From NCBI GenBank assembly GCA_946405185.1, contig CAMJGH010000001.1, forward strand, positions 17,594 through 81,593: a stretch of DNA of 64,000 bases. The letters run 5' to 3'. Of this stretch, positions 24,719-33,387 are shown piece by piece. Under the pieces are notes generated by a model. That model saw only the letters and a program-made list of their open reading frames with translations, had not been told where the DNA came from and did no database searches. A program made the translations under genes and the position numbers. The stretch's first letter is position 1, and each line of letters begins with the position of its first letter. Source of the stretch: an uncultured Lachnospiraceae bacterium. GTDB lineage: Bacteria > Bacillota > Clostridia > Lachnospirales > Lachnospiraceae.

Positions 24719-26159
24719 CGTGTCCCGCATGTCCGGAAGCCGGAATGCATACGGGTGGGGGAAGCGGCTGGCGGCAGCAGCTGTCTTTGCCGCGCTTTAC
24801 GGCGCGGCGGCAGCGGTATCGGAAGCCGCTCCTTTTGCGTCTTTCGCCCTGCTGTTTACGCTGGGGTGCCTCATCTACGCGTACTTCCTGCGCGGTGACG
24901 GGCATCTGCTGACGCTCCCTGGGTTGTTCGGCCTGTTCTGGTACGCGGGCGAGGGCATTGCCTGCCTGAAGCTCTCGCGCCTGTCAGCGCCGTGGGTGTG
25001 GCAGACATGGGTGTCCTTCGGGCTCTTATGGCCGGCGTTTGTGGCCGGGTACCGCCTGTGTGAGGCATTCATCGAACACCGGCGGATGCATGCCATCATC
25101 CCCGAAGCGCAGGGCGGTGTGACCATCACCGGCGAGGTGCGCAAAAAGCCCGGTCCCACAGAAGAGGAGATCAAAGCTAAGGCCGCGCTCAGCGAGCGCC
25201 GCCTGCGGTTTGTCATCGCCGGTTTAACGGCGGCGGCCACGCTTGCCTTCGTGTTTGAAGCCTTCTACGTGGGCTTTGTGCCGGCCTTCATCAGGGACAC
25301 GCCGCACGCCTACTCGTACTTCCACGTGTCGGGCGTGCACTACTTTACGGTCAGCTGCACGCTGGTCATGCCGCTGTGCGTCCTGTGGGCGCTGCGGTAC
25401 GGGAAGACGGCTTCCCGGAAGAGCCGCGCGGTGGTGGCGGTCAGCGGTGCGGTGGCCGTGCTCATCCCGCTGCTCATCGTGTCGCGCTTCTTCCTCATCA
25501 TGGGGGCCGGCATGGCCCTGCTGACGTACCTGGAGGAGCGCCGCGAGGAGAGCCTGAAAAAGACGCTGCGCCTGGCAGGCCTGATGGTGCTGGCGCTCAT
25601 CCCGCTGTACGTCCTGCTGACGGTCTTCCGGGCGCACTCGGTGGAGTACCTGAACGGCATCTTCGAGATGAAAAATGAGCGCATGCCCATCTTCATCACC
25701 CAGCCGTACATGTACGTGGCCAACAACTACGAGAACTTCAACGGCCTGGTCACGCACCTCGAAGGCCATTACCAGTACGGCCTGTGTCAGGCGTTCCCGC
25801 TGTTTGCGCTGTCGGGCCTGAAGTTTGTGGTGCCGGAGATGCTTTCCGGCATCGGCGCCGTGGGCCTGACCAAAGTGGAACTGACCACGCTGACCATCGC
25901 CTACGATGCCTACCATGATTTCGGCATCATCGGCGTGGGGCTGCTCGGGGCGGCGCTGGGGGTGTTTGGGGCCTTCCTGGAAAGCCGGCGCCTCACGGAT
26001 GACAACCCCGCGGTGGTGCTGGCCTACGCGCAGACCGCCATGTATCTGATCCTGAGTTTCTTCACCACGTGGTTCTCCAACCCGACCACCTGGTTCTGGT
26101 ATGTTCTTGTCTGGCTGTTCTACTGGTTCATGAAAGGAAAAGGGAGGGACAAGCGATGA
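24711..26159 (+). CDS. Wzy-like oligosaccharide repeat-unit polymerase
   Basis: A roughly 480-residue polytopic membrane protein with about 11 hydrophobic spans. It contains a cytosolic insert near residues 135-165 and a long external loop after GVHYFTVS, features of O-antigen/EPS polymerases. Sequence similarity in that class is low, so the call rests on topology and on neighbours: rfbF overlaps its 3' end. The start is uncertain. GTG 24711 overlaps the HPr gene; GTG 24720 and ATG 24729 are alternatives, and none has a clear ribosome site. Confidence 0.7.
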   Translation: MTDVSRMSGSRNAYGWGKRLAAAAVFAALYGAAAAVSEAAPFASFALLFTLGCLIYAYFLRGDGHLLTLPGLFGLFWYAGEGIACLKLSRLSAPWVWQTWVSFGLLWPAFVAGYRLCEAFIEHRRMHAIIPEAQGGVTITGEVRKKPGPTEEEIKAKAALSERRLRFVIAGLTAAATLAFVFEAFYVGFVPAFIRDTPHAYSYFHVSGVHYFTVSCTLVMPLCVLWALRYGKTASRKSRAVVAVSGAVAVLIPLLIVSRFFLIMGAGMALLTYLEERREESLKKTLRLAGLMVLALIPLYVLLTVFRAHSVEYLNGIFEMKNERMPIFITQPYMYVANNYENFNGLVTHLEGHYQYGLCQAFPLFALSGLKFVVPEMLSGIGAVGLTKVELTTLTIAYDAYHDFGIIGVGLLGAALGVFGAFLESRRLTDDNPAVVLAYAQTAMYLILSFFTTWFSNPTTWFWYVLVWLFYWFMKGKGRDKR

Positions 26160-26932
26160 AAGTCGTGATCCTGGCCGGCGGGTATGGCACCCGCATCAGC
26201 GAAGAAAGCCACTTAAAGCCCAAGCCCATGATCGAGATCGGCGAAATGCCCATCCTCTGGCACATCATGAAGGAGTACTCGCACTACGGGTTCAACGAGT
26301 TTGTGATCTGTGCGGGCTACAAGCAGCACATCATCAAAGAGTGGTTTGCGGACTATTTCCTGCACACCTCGGATGTCACGTTTGATTTCACGGACGGCGA
26401 TAAGGTGATCGTGCACCAGAAGCACGCCGAGCCGTGGAAGGTGACGGTGGTGGACACCGGCCTGGACACTATGACCGGCGGCCGCATCCGCCGCATCCGC
26501 CCGTACGTGGGCGATGAGACCTTCATGCTCACCTACGGCGACGGCGTGTCGGATGTGGACATCGCCAAACTGCTGGAGTTCCACAAGAGCCACGGGAAGC
26601 TGCTGACCGTCACCACCGTGAGCGCAGCGCAGCGCTTCGGCATCCTGGAGATCGACGGCAGCGACCGCATCACGGCCTTCCGCGAGAAGGAAGACCGCGA
26701 CGGCTCCATGATCAACGCCGGCTTCATGGTGTGCGAGCCCGGCATCTTTGACTACCTGGAGGGCGATGCCACCGTCTTTGAGAAAACGCCCATGATGCGC
26801 GTGGCTGCCGAAGGCCAGATGATGGCTTTCCGCCACTACGGCTTCTGGCAGTGCATGGATTCCCAGCGCGAGAAGAAGCTGCTGGAGAGCATGTGGGCTT
26901 CCGGAAATGCACCGTGGAAGACGTGGGAATAA
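26156..26932 (+). CDS. rfbF: Glucose-1-phosphate cytidylyltransferase
   Basis: A 258-residue nucleotidyltransferase making CDP-glucose, first step of CDP-dideoxyhexose synthesis. The N-terminal VILAGGYGTRISEES and KPKPMIEIG motifs and the YGDGVSDVDI aspartates are those of RfbF rather than RmlA. Length is typical. ATG 26156 overlaps the stop of the upstream polymerase gene (ATGA). The next genes continue the pathway (rfbG, rfbH), so the assignment is strong. Confidence 0.95.
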   Translation: MKVVILAGGYGTRISEESHLKPKPMIEIGEMPILWHIMKEYSHYGFNEFVICAGYKQHIIKEWFADYFLHTSDVTFDFTDGDKVIVHQKHAEPWKVTVVDTGLDTMTGGRIRRIRPYVGDETFMLTYGDGVSDVDIAKLLEFHKSHGKLLTVTTVSAAQRFGILEIDGSDRITAFREKEDRDGSMINAGFMVCEPGIFDYLEGDATVFEKTPMMRVAAEGQMMAFRHYGFWQCMDSQREKKLLESMWASGNAPWKTWE

Positions 26933-26943
26933 CGCGAAAGGAA

Positions 26944-26981
26944 TGTCATCCTGAGCGAGCGTAGCGAGTCGAAGGATCCCC
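26944..26981 (+). repeat. Structured repeat family 1, single copy
   Basis: One plus-orientation copy, with fixed ends TGTCATCCTGAGCGAG and CGAGTCGAAGGATCCCC around a small GCGTAGC centre. It lies in the rfbF-rfbG spacer and is one of 14 copies in the window. Confidence 0.85.
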
Positions 26982-27022
26982 GGAATGACCGGTACACAGA
27001 CTCACGTTTTCGTTCGGAATCA

Positions 27023-28105
27023 ATGGGATTTGAAATGAGTTTTAGTGATACGATGGAGTTCTACCGCGGCAAACGCGTTTTTGTCACGGGCCACACCGGC
27101 TTTAAGGGCAGCTGGCTGGTGAAGATTTTGCAGCTGGCCGGCGCCAAAGTGACCGGGTATGCCCTGGAGCCGCCCACGGAACCGGCACTGTTTGACATGG
27201 CGCATCTGGCAGACGGCATGACCCACGTGGTGGGGGATGTGCGTGACCTGCCGCACCTGCGGGCGGTGTTTGAAGAGGCGCAGCCGGAGGTGGTGTTCCA
27301 CCTGGCCGCGCAGCCCATCGTGCGCGCTTCCTACCGGGAGCCCGCCTACACCTACGAGGTGAACGTGATGGGCACGGTGAACGTGTGCGAGTGCGTGCGT
27401 CTCACGCCTTCCGTGAAGAGTTTTGTGAACGTGACCACCGACAAGGTGTACCGCAACCCGGAGACCGGCCATGCTTTCAAGGAGGATGAGTTCCTGGACG
27501 GGTATGATCCGTACTCCAACTCCAAGTCCTGCTCGGAACTGGTGACCGCCTCCTACACGCGGTCGTTTCTGGAGCCGGCGGGCGTGGCGGTGAGCACGGT
27601 GCGCGCCGGCAACGTGATCGGCGGCGGCGACTACGCCGAAGACCGCCTCATCCCGGACGCGGTGCGCGCGGTGCTGGAAGGTCGGCCCGTCTTCCTGCGC
27701 AATCCCGCATCGGTGCGGCCGTTCCAGCACGTGCTGGAACCGCTGTTCGTGTATCTCATGGTGGCGGCCCGCCAGTGGGAGGACCACACCCTTGCCGGCC
27801 ACTACAACGTGGGCCCGGATGAAGAGGACTGCGTGACCGCCGAAACCCTGGCGGAGGCCTTTGCGGCCGCCTGGGGCGATGACGTGCGCGTGGAGTGCGC
27901 GGACCATGCGGAGGGCCCGCACGAGGCGGGGCTGCTGCGGCTGGACTGCACCAAACTGAAAAAGACCTTCGGCTGGGAGCCGCGCTGGCATGCGGACAAG
28001 GCCGCCGCGCTGACGGCGGACTTTGCCAAAGCGGTCCGGGCCGGAGAGGATGCCGCGGCGGTGATGGAGCGGCAGATCCGGGAGTACATGACCATGTCAT
28101 CCTGA
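27023..28105 (+). CDS. rfbG: CDP-glucose 4,6-dehydratase
   Basis: A 356-360-residue extended SDR that converts CDP-glucose to CDP-4-keto-6-deoxyglucose. The NAD-binding loop is GHTGFKGSWL near the N-terminus, DKVY carries the threonine/aspartate region, and the catalytic YDPYSNSK pattern holds Tyr and Lys. RVFVTGHTGFKG is diagnostic for RfbG. ATG at 27023 or 27035 are both possible. The stop codon TGA at 28103-28105 is formed by the first bases of a repeat element, so the last residues derive from the repeat. Pathway neighbours are rfbF and rfbH. Confidence 0.93.
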   Translation: MGFEMSFSDTMEFYRGKRVFVTGHTGFKGSWLVKILQLAGAKVTGYALEPPTEPALFDMAHLADGMTHVVGDVRDLPHLRAVFEEAQPEVVFHLAAQPIVRASYREPAYTYEVNVMGTVNVCECVRLTPSVKSFVNVTTDKVYRNPETGHAFKEDEFLDGYDPYSNSKSCSELVTASYTRSFLEPAGVAVSTVRAGNVIGGGDYAEDRLIPDAVRAVLEGRPVFLRNPASVRPFQHVLEPLFVYLMVAARQWEDHTLAGHYNVGPDEEDCVTAETLAEAFAAAWGDDVRVECADHAEGPHEAGLLRLDCTKLKKTFGWEPRWHADKAAALTADFAKAVRAGEDAAAVMERQIREYMTMSS

Positions 28106-28187
28106 GCGAGCCGCAGGCGAGCCGAAGGATCCCCCGTGGCTGGAGATCCTTCGACTCGGATGCTTCGCATCCTCCCTCAGGATGACA
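28095..28187. repeat. Structured repeat family 1, inverted pair
   Basis: A plus copy (28095-28135) and a minus copy (28145-28187) face each other across a nine-base spacer, forming a long palindrome between rfbG and rfbH. The first copy contains the rfbG stop codon. Inner hairpins differ (GAGCCGCAGGCG versus GGATGCTTCGCATCC) while the ends match. It could act as a transcript-level attenuator. Confidence 0.85.
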
Positions 28188-28206
28188 GAATGAGGAGTGT
28201 GATCTT

Positions 28207-29544
28207 ATGTTTGAAAATATGACGGAACAGGAAGCCCGTGAGCGGATCCTGCAGGAAGTAGCCGAATACACCCGCACCTACCACAACCAGCAAAAGCCCT
28301 TCACCCCGGGTGACCGCATTCACTACGCCTCACGCGTGTACGATGAGGCCGAGATGGTCAACCTGGTGGATGCAGCGCTTGAGTTCTGGCTTACGGCCGG
28401 CCGCTACTCGGAGCAGTTTGAGCGCGAGTTTGCCAGATATCTTGGCGTGAAGCGCGCCTTCCTGGTCAACTCCGGTTCCTCCGCCAACCTGCTGGCCTTC
28501 ATGGCGCTGACAAGCCCCCTGCTTGGCGAGCGCCAGGTGAAGCGGGGCGATGAAGTCATCACCGTGGCCGCAGGCTTTCCCACCACGGTCTCGCCCGTCA
28601 TCCAGTACGGCGCGGTGCCGGTGTTCGTGGATGTGACCATCCCGCAGTATAACATCGATGTGACGCAGCTGGAAGCGGCGCTCTCGCCGCGCACCAAGGC
28701 GGTCATGATCGCCCACACGCTGGGCAATCCGTTTGACATTGCGGCCGTCAGGGCCTTCTGTGACAGGCATAACCTGTGGCTGGTGGAGGACAACTGCGAC
28801 GCGCTGGGCTCGGAATACACGCTTGACGGCGTGACGGGCCTGACCGGCACGTTCGGTGATATCGGCACCTCCAGCTTTTACCCGCCGCACCACATGACCA
28901 TGGGCGAGGGCGGCGCCACCTACACCAACAACCCGCTGCTGGCCAAGATCATGCAGTCCCTGCGCGACTGGGGGCGTGACTGCATCTGCCCGCCCGGGCG
29001 GGACAATTTCTGCGGCCACCGGTTTGACGGCAAGCGCGGCGCGCTGCCGGAGGGGTATGACCACAAGTACGTGTATTCGCACTTCGGGTACAACCTCAAG
29101 GCCACGGACCTGCAGGCGGCCATCGGCTGCGCCCAGCTGCAGAAGTTTCCGTCATTCGTGACGGCCCGGCGTGAGCACTTTGCGCGCTTAAAAGAGCACC
29201 TGTCGGACCTGCAGGACAAGCTGATCCTGCCGGAGGCGTGTCCGAACTCGGATCCTTCCTGGTTCGGGTTCCTCATCACCTGCCGCGAAGGCGTTTCGCG
29301 CCAGAAGGTGGTGCCGTATCTGGAGGAGCACGGCGTGCAGACGCGCATGCTCTTCTCGGGCAACCTCACGCGGCATCCCTGCTTTGACCAGATGCGCGAG
29401 AGCGGCACAGGCTACCGCCAGATCGGTGATCTGGCCGTGACGGACCGCATCATGCGCGACACCTTCTGGGTGGGTGTGTACCCGGGCATGACGAACGACA
29501 AACTGGACTACATGGCCACGGCGCTTCACGAGGCGATGTCATGA
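28207..29544 (+). CDS. rfbH: CDP-4-keto-6-deoxyglucose-3-dehydrase
   Basis: A 445-residue DegT-fold enzyme (E1) that uses PMP and a [2Fe-2S] cluster to remove the C3 hydroxyl. The usual PLP lysine is replaced by histidine: FYPPHHMTMGEGG places H228 at that position, the mark of this dehydrase. The cysteine-rich stretch DCICPPGRDNFC near residue 258 holds likely cluster ligands. Family members need a separate flavin/iron-sulfur reductase (E3), which is not in the window. The ATG follows GAGGAG at about 28191. It overlaps the next gene by four bases. Confidence 0.95.
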   Translation: MFENMTEQEARERILQEVAEYTRTYHNQQKPFTPGDRIHYASRVYDEAEMVNLVDAALEFWLTAGRYSEQFEREFARYLGVKRAFLVNSGSSANLLAFMALTSPLLGERQVKRGDEVITVAAGFPTTVSPVIQYGAVPVFVDVTIPQYNIDVTQLEAALSPRTKAVMIAHTLGNPFDIAAVRAFCDRHNLWLVEDNCDALGSEYTLDGVTGLTGTFGDIGTSSFYPPHHMTMGEGGATYTNNPLLAKIMQSLRDWGRDCICPPGRDNFCGHRFDGKRGALPEGYDHKYVYSHFGYNLKATDLQAAIGCAQLQKFPSFVTARREHFARLKEHLSDLQDKLILPEACPNSDPSWFGFLITCREGVSRQKVVPYLEEHGVQTRMLFSGNLTRHPCFDQMRESGTGYRQIGDLAVTDRIMRDTFWVGVYPGMTNDKLDYMATALHEAMS

Positions 29545-31388
29545 GACTGGCGGATTACGTAGCAGACTTTCTGGTGGCGCACGGCGTGACTCACTGCTTT
29601 TCGGTGGTGGGCGGCGGCGCCATGTACTTAAACGACAGCCTGGGCCACAAGGAAGGCCTGAAGGTGGTCTATCAGCACCATGAGCAGGCCTGTGCCATCG
29701 CGGCCGAGGCCTACGCGCGGCTGGAGAACCGCATCGCGGCGCTGTGCGTGACCACCGGTCCCGGCGGCACCAACGCGCTGACGGGCGTGCTGGGCGGGTG
29801 GCTGGATTCCATCCCCATGTTCGTCATCAGCGGTCAGGTGCGCTACGACACCACGGCCCGCTACGGTGAGCGCTTCACCGACGGGCACCCGCTGCGCGCG
29901 GTGGGCGATCAGGAGTTTGACATCACCAAAGCCGCGCAGGCCATGACCAAATACGCGGTCATGATCGAGGACCCGCAGACCATCCGGTACCACCTGGAGC
30001 GCGCCTGGCACCTGGCCGCCACCGGCCGTCCGGGTCCGGTGTGGCTGGACATTCCGGTGAACTTCCAGGGCGCGGACATCCGCCCGGAAACCTTGAAGGG
30101 GTATGATCCGTCCGAGGACGATGCCCAGCTGCCGCCGGCGGTCTCCGAAGCGGAGGTGAAGGACATCCTCGCGCAGATCCGGCAGGCTTCCCGCCCGGTG
30201 TTTTACGCCGGCTACGGCATCCGCCTCTCCGGCGCGTACGAGACGTTCCGGAAGCTGGAAAAAGCGCTGAACATCCCGGTGGTCACCTACTGGAACGCCA
30301 TCGATCTGGTGGAGGACGCCGATCCGCTGTACGTGGGCCGCGCCGGCAACATGGGCGACCGCCCCGGCAACTTTGCGGTGCAGAACGCGGATCTGATCCT
30401 GGCCGTAGGCACGCGCCTGTCCATCCGCCAGGTGGGCTACAACTGGCAGACCTGGGCCCGCGCCGCCCGCGTGATCATGGTGGATGCGGACCAGGCGGAA
30501 TTAAGGAAGCCCACGCTGCACGTGGAGCAGCCTGTCTGGGCCGATGCGAAAGACTTCTGCACGGCGCTGCTGGCCGCGGCGGAAGGCACCGCAGAACTGA
30601 AAAAAACGGCCAATGAGCGCCACGCGGAGTGGCTGTCGGCCTGCGCCCGCTGGAAGCATGACTACCCGGTGGTGCTGCCGCGCCACATCGAAGAGAGCGG
30701 CCGCGGCGTGAACGTGTACCACTTCATCCGGCATCTGTCCGAACAGCTGCCCGCCGGCATGCCGGTGGCCTTTGCCAACGGCGCCTGCTGCGTGGCCGGC
30801 CATCAGGCGTTTGTCATCAAGAAAGGCACGCGCGTGGCCAACAATTCGGCCGTAGCCAGCATGGGGTACGGCCTGCCCGCGGCCATCGGCACGTGCTATG
30901 GAGCCGGCTGTGTGCCCACCCTCTGCCTGGAGGGCGATGGCAGCCTCATGATGAACCTGCAGGAGCTGCAGACGGTGGTGACCAACCGCCTGCCCATCCG
31001 CATCTTCCTGATCAACAACGGCGGTTATCACTCCATCCGGCTGACGCAGGGCAACCTGTTCAAGGAGCACACCAAGGTGGGCATCGGGCCGGAAAGCGGT
31101 GATCTGTCGTTCCCGCAGTTTGAAGCCATTGCCACGGCGTTCGGCCTGCCGTACCTTTGCGCGCACACCAATGCGGAGATGCACGAAGCGGTGGAAAAAG
31201 CCCTGGCCATGGACGGGCCGCTGCTGTGCGAGATCTTCATGGATATCGAACAGCCCTGGGAGCCGAAGAGCAGCGCCCGAAGGCTTCCGGACGGGAGCCT
31301 GTTCTCGCCGCCGCTCGAAGACCTGGCACCGTTCCTGCCGCGGGAAGAACTGAAGAGAAACATGTTCATCCCGCTGCTGGGGGAGTAA
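29541..31388 (+). CDS. Thiamine diphosphate enzyme, YerE-like (acetolactate synthase family)
   Basis: A 615-residue protein with the three-domain pyruvate-utilising ThDP fold. The catalytic glutamate is E48 in YQHHEQA; a central domain follows; the C-terminal ThDP motif is GDGSLMMNLQELQT ending in NN. By itself it resembles acetolactate synthase, but its place directly after rfbF-rfbG-rfbH and overlapping rfbH points to YerE, which adds a two-carbon unit from pyruvate to a CDP-3,6-dideoxy-4-ketohexose in yersiniose A synthesis. That function is inference from context and family. Confidence 0.8.
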   Translation: MRLADYVADFLVAHGVTHCFSVVGGGAMYLNDSLGHKEGLKVVYQHHEQACAIAAEAYARLENRIAALCVTTGPGGTNALTGVLGGWLDSIPMFVISGQVRYDTTARYGERFTDGHPLRAVGDQEFDITKAAQAMTKYAVMIEDPQTIRYHLERAWHLAATGRPGPVWLDIPVNFQGADIRPETLKGYDPSEDDAQLPPAVSEAEVKDILAQIRQASRPVFYAGYGIRLSGAYETFRKLEKALNIPVVTYWNAIDLVEDADPLYVGRAGNMGDRPGNFAVQNADLILAVGTRLSIRQVGYNWQTWARAARVIMVDADQAELRKPTLHVEQPVWADAKDFCTALLAAAEGTAELKKTANERHAEWLSACARWKHDYPVVLPRHIEESGRGVNVYHFIRHLSEQLPAGMPVAFANGACCVAGHQAFVIKKGTRVANNSAVASMGYGLPAAIGTCYGAGCVPTLCLEGDGSLMMNLQELQTVVTNRLPIRIFLINNGGYHSIRLTQGNLFKEHTKVGIGPESGDLSFPQFEAIATAFGLPYLCAHTNAEMHEAVEKALAMDGPLLCEIFMDIEQPWEPKSSARRLPDGSLFSPPLEDLAPFLPREELKRNMFIPLLGE

Positions 31389-31418
31389 GAACCGGCAGGC
31401 GCACATGCCCCCTGCTGA

Positions 31419-31447
31419 TTGACGAAACCGGTTTCGACTGATAAAGT
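31419..31447 (+). promoter_or_regulatory. Promoter with embedded palindromic operator
   Basis: TTGACG at 31419-31424 is followed 17 bases later by a weak TAAAGT at 31442-31447; TATAAC at 31447-31452 is a better -10 but spaced 22. Between them lies a perfect 14-bp palindrome CGAAACCGGTTTCG (31423-31436), the length and centre of LacI-family operators. This suggests repressor control of the SDR and downstream glycosyltransferase genes. Confidence 0.5.
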
Positions 31448-31480
31448 ATAACAAAACTTCGGCCGGAAAGGAGGCGCTGC

Positions 31481-32404
31481 ATGCATATCTGGATCACCGG
31501 CGCTTCCGGCATGATCGGGGCGGCCTGCGTGCGGCTGGCACTTGCGCAGGGCCACTCGGTAACGGCAGTCATCCGCCCGGGCGGGCGGACGGATCTGTTT
31601 CCGGCTTCCGACCGGCTGACGGTGCTGCCGCTGGGGCTGGAGGAGTATGCCGCCTACGCGGAGAAACCTTCTGCCTGCGACTGGTTCCTGCACTTTGCCT
31701 GGAGCGGCACCACGGGTGCTGCGCGGGCGGATGAGGAGCGGCAGCAGGCCAACGTGGGCTGGACGCTTACTGCGGTGCGTCTGGCGGCGCGTCTGGGCGC
31801 GCAGGTGTTTGTGGGCGCGGGCTCCCAGGCGGAGTACGGGCGCACCACCGAAGTGCTCACACTGGATACCCCCACGCACCCGGAAACGGCCTACGGGCGG
31901 GCCAAACTGGCTGCCGGGAAGGCCTCCCGGGAGGAGGCCCATAAGCTGGGCCTGCGGCATGTGTGGCTGCGGATCCTTAGCGTATACGGCCCCGGCAACG
32001 TGGAAAACTCTTTGGTGATGGCTGCCATCCACGGCTTCCAAAAAGGTGACCCGCCGGCTTTTACGCCGGGTGAACAGCTGTGGGACTACCTGTATGCGGA
32101 TGACGCCGCACGTGCGTGCCTGCTGGCCGCAGAGCGCGGCAGAGACGGTGCGGTGTATGTGCTGGGGAGCGGGAAAGAACGGCCGCTGAAAGACTATCTG
32201 GCCGTCATCCGGGATGTGTGCGCGCCGGACGCAGAGCTGGTGCTGGGCGGAAAGCCCTACCCGGAAGGGGCCGTCATGCGGCTGTGCGCGGACATTTCGG
32301 AACTGACAAAGGATACCGGATTCACGCCTCAGGTGGGGTTCCGGGAAGGAATAGAGTTGACAGTGTCGGGGGATCCTTCGACTCGCTGCGCTCGCTCAGG
32401 ATGA
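31481..32404 (+). CDS. NAD(P)-dependent epimerase/dehydratase-like SDR, possible YerF counterpart
   Basis: A 307-residue extended SDR: GASGMIGAA is the cofactor loop at about residues 7-15, an SxxxY-type centre occurs at GAGSQAEYG, and AYGRAKLAA holds the catalytic Tyr-Lys pair. Directly after the YerE-like gene it could be the reductase or epimerase that finishes the branched sugar, like YerF. AAAGGAGG precedes ATG. Its last 12 residues (from about SGDPSTRCARSG) and TGA stop are encoded by a repeat element inserted at the 3' end, so the original C-terminus may have been different. Confidence 0.8.
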   Translation: MHIWITGASGMIGAACVRLALAQGHSVTAVIRPGGRTDLFPASDRLTVLPLGLEEYAAYAEKPSACDWFLHFAWSGTTGAARADEERQQANVGWTLTAVRLAARLGAQVFVGAGSQAEYGRTTEVLTLDTPTHPETAYGRAKLAAGKASREEAHKLGLRHVWLRILSVYGPGNVENSLVMAAIHGFQKGDPPAFTPGEQLWDYLYADDAARACLLAAERGRDGAVYVLGSGKERPLKDYLAVIRDVCAPDAELVLGGKPYPEGAVMRLCADISELTKDTGFTPQVGFREGIELTVSGDPSTRCARSG

Positions 32405-32406
32405 CA
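32368..32406 (-). repeat. Structured repeat family 1, copy at the end of the SDR gene
   Basis: A minus-orientation copy with inner CTCGCTGCGCTCG hairpin. It encodes the final residues and stop codon of the SDR gene and ends about 20 bases before the TTG start of the next gene, just before its ribosome site. Confidence 0.85.
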
Positions 32407-32426
32407 GGAAAAGGAGGAGATACTCC

Positions 32427-33383
32427 TTGAAGACAGTTAGTATCATGGTTCCGTGTTATAACGAGGAGGAGAACGTGGTGCCTATGAGCCAGGCGCTCAT
32501 CGCCATGTTTGAACAGGACCTCCCGCAGTATGACTACGAGATCCTGTTTATCGACAATCATTCCACGGACACCACGCGGGTGAAGCTGCGGCAGCTCTGC
32601 GCGGGCAATCCGAAGATCAAAGCCATCTTCAACGCGCGCAATTTCGGGCAGTTCAACAGCCCGTACTACGGCCTGCTGCAGACCACGGGGGACTGCGCCA
32701 TTGCGGTGTGCTGTGATTTCCAGGACCCGGTGGAGATGATCCCGAAGTTTGTGGCGGAGTGGGAGAAGGGCTACCGCATCGTGATCGGGCGGAAGACCGC
32801 CAGCCAGGAGAACAAACTTATGTACGCCCTGCGCGGGCTGTACTACAAGGCCATCCGCAAAATGTCCTCGGTGGAGCAGATCGAGCAGTTTACGGGTTTC
32901 GGGCTGTATGACCGGGCGTTCCTGGAGGTGCTGCGTGATCTGGACGACCCCACGCCGTTCATCCGCGGCATTGTGGCGGAGCTGGGCTTTGAGCGCAAGG
33001 AACTGGAGTACACCCAGCCGCAGCGGCGCGCCGGCAAGACGCACAACAACTGGTACACGCTGTATGATGCGGCCATGCTCAGCTTCACGTCCTACACCAA
33101 GATTGGGCTGCGTATTGCCACGTTTTCGGGCTTTATCATCGCTCTTTTAAGCTTTCTCGTAGGGCTTGTTTACCTGATCATGAAGCTGATCTGGTGGGAC
33201 CGCTTCCCGGCCGGCATGGTGCCGGTGCTGCTGGGCGTATTCTTCTTAGGCAGCCTGCAGCTGTTCTTCATAGGGCTGCTGGGCGAATACATTATGAGCA
33301 TCAACTCCCGGGTGATGAAGAGGCCGCTGGTGGTGGAAGAAGAGCGGCTGAATTTCCCGGAAACCAAACAGAAAGAAGCGTGA
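32427..33383 (+). CDS. GtrB-like family 2 glycosyltransferase (polyprenyl-phosphate hexosyltransferase)
   Basis: A 318-residue GT2 enzyme. The N-terminal catalytic domain has VPCYNEEENV, the DNHSTD and DFQDP (metal-site) motifs and QRRAGKT. Two C-terminal membrane spans lie at about 222-250 and 262-287. This layout matches GtrB/ArnC/DPM-type enzymes that put a sugar on undecaprenyl phosphate. Translation begins at TTG 32427, with AAAGGAGGAG upstream. A GtrA flippase gene (39533) and a GT-C enzyme (34965) in the same locus would complete a three-part side-chain decoration system. Confidence 0.88.
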   Translation: MKTVSIMVPCYNEEENVVPMSQALIAMFEQDLPQYDYEILFIDNHSTDTTRVKLRQLCAGNPKIKAIFNARNFGQFNSPYYGLLQTTGDCAIAVCCDFQDPVEMIPKFVAEWEKGYRIVIGRKTASQENKLMYALRGLYYKAIRKMSSVEQIEQFTGFGLYDRAFLEVLRDLDDPTPFIRGIVAELGFERKELEYTQPQRRAGKTHNNWYTLYDAAMLSFTSYTKIGLRIATFSGFIIALLSFLVGLVYLIMKLIWWDRFPAGMVPVLLGVFFLGSLQLFFIGLLGEYIMSINSRVMKRPLVVEEERLNFPETKQKEA

Positions 33384-33387
33384 CAAC

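Noticed and set aside
29541..31388. Plain acetolactate synthase large subunit (ilvB)
   Set aside because: No small subunit or other branched-chain gene is adjacent, while it overlaps rfbH in a CDP-sugar operon; a sugar-modifying role fits better.
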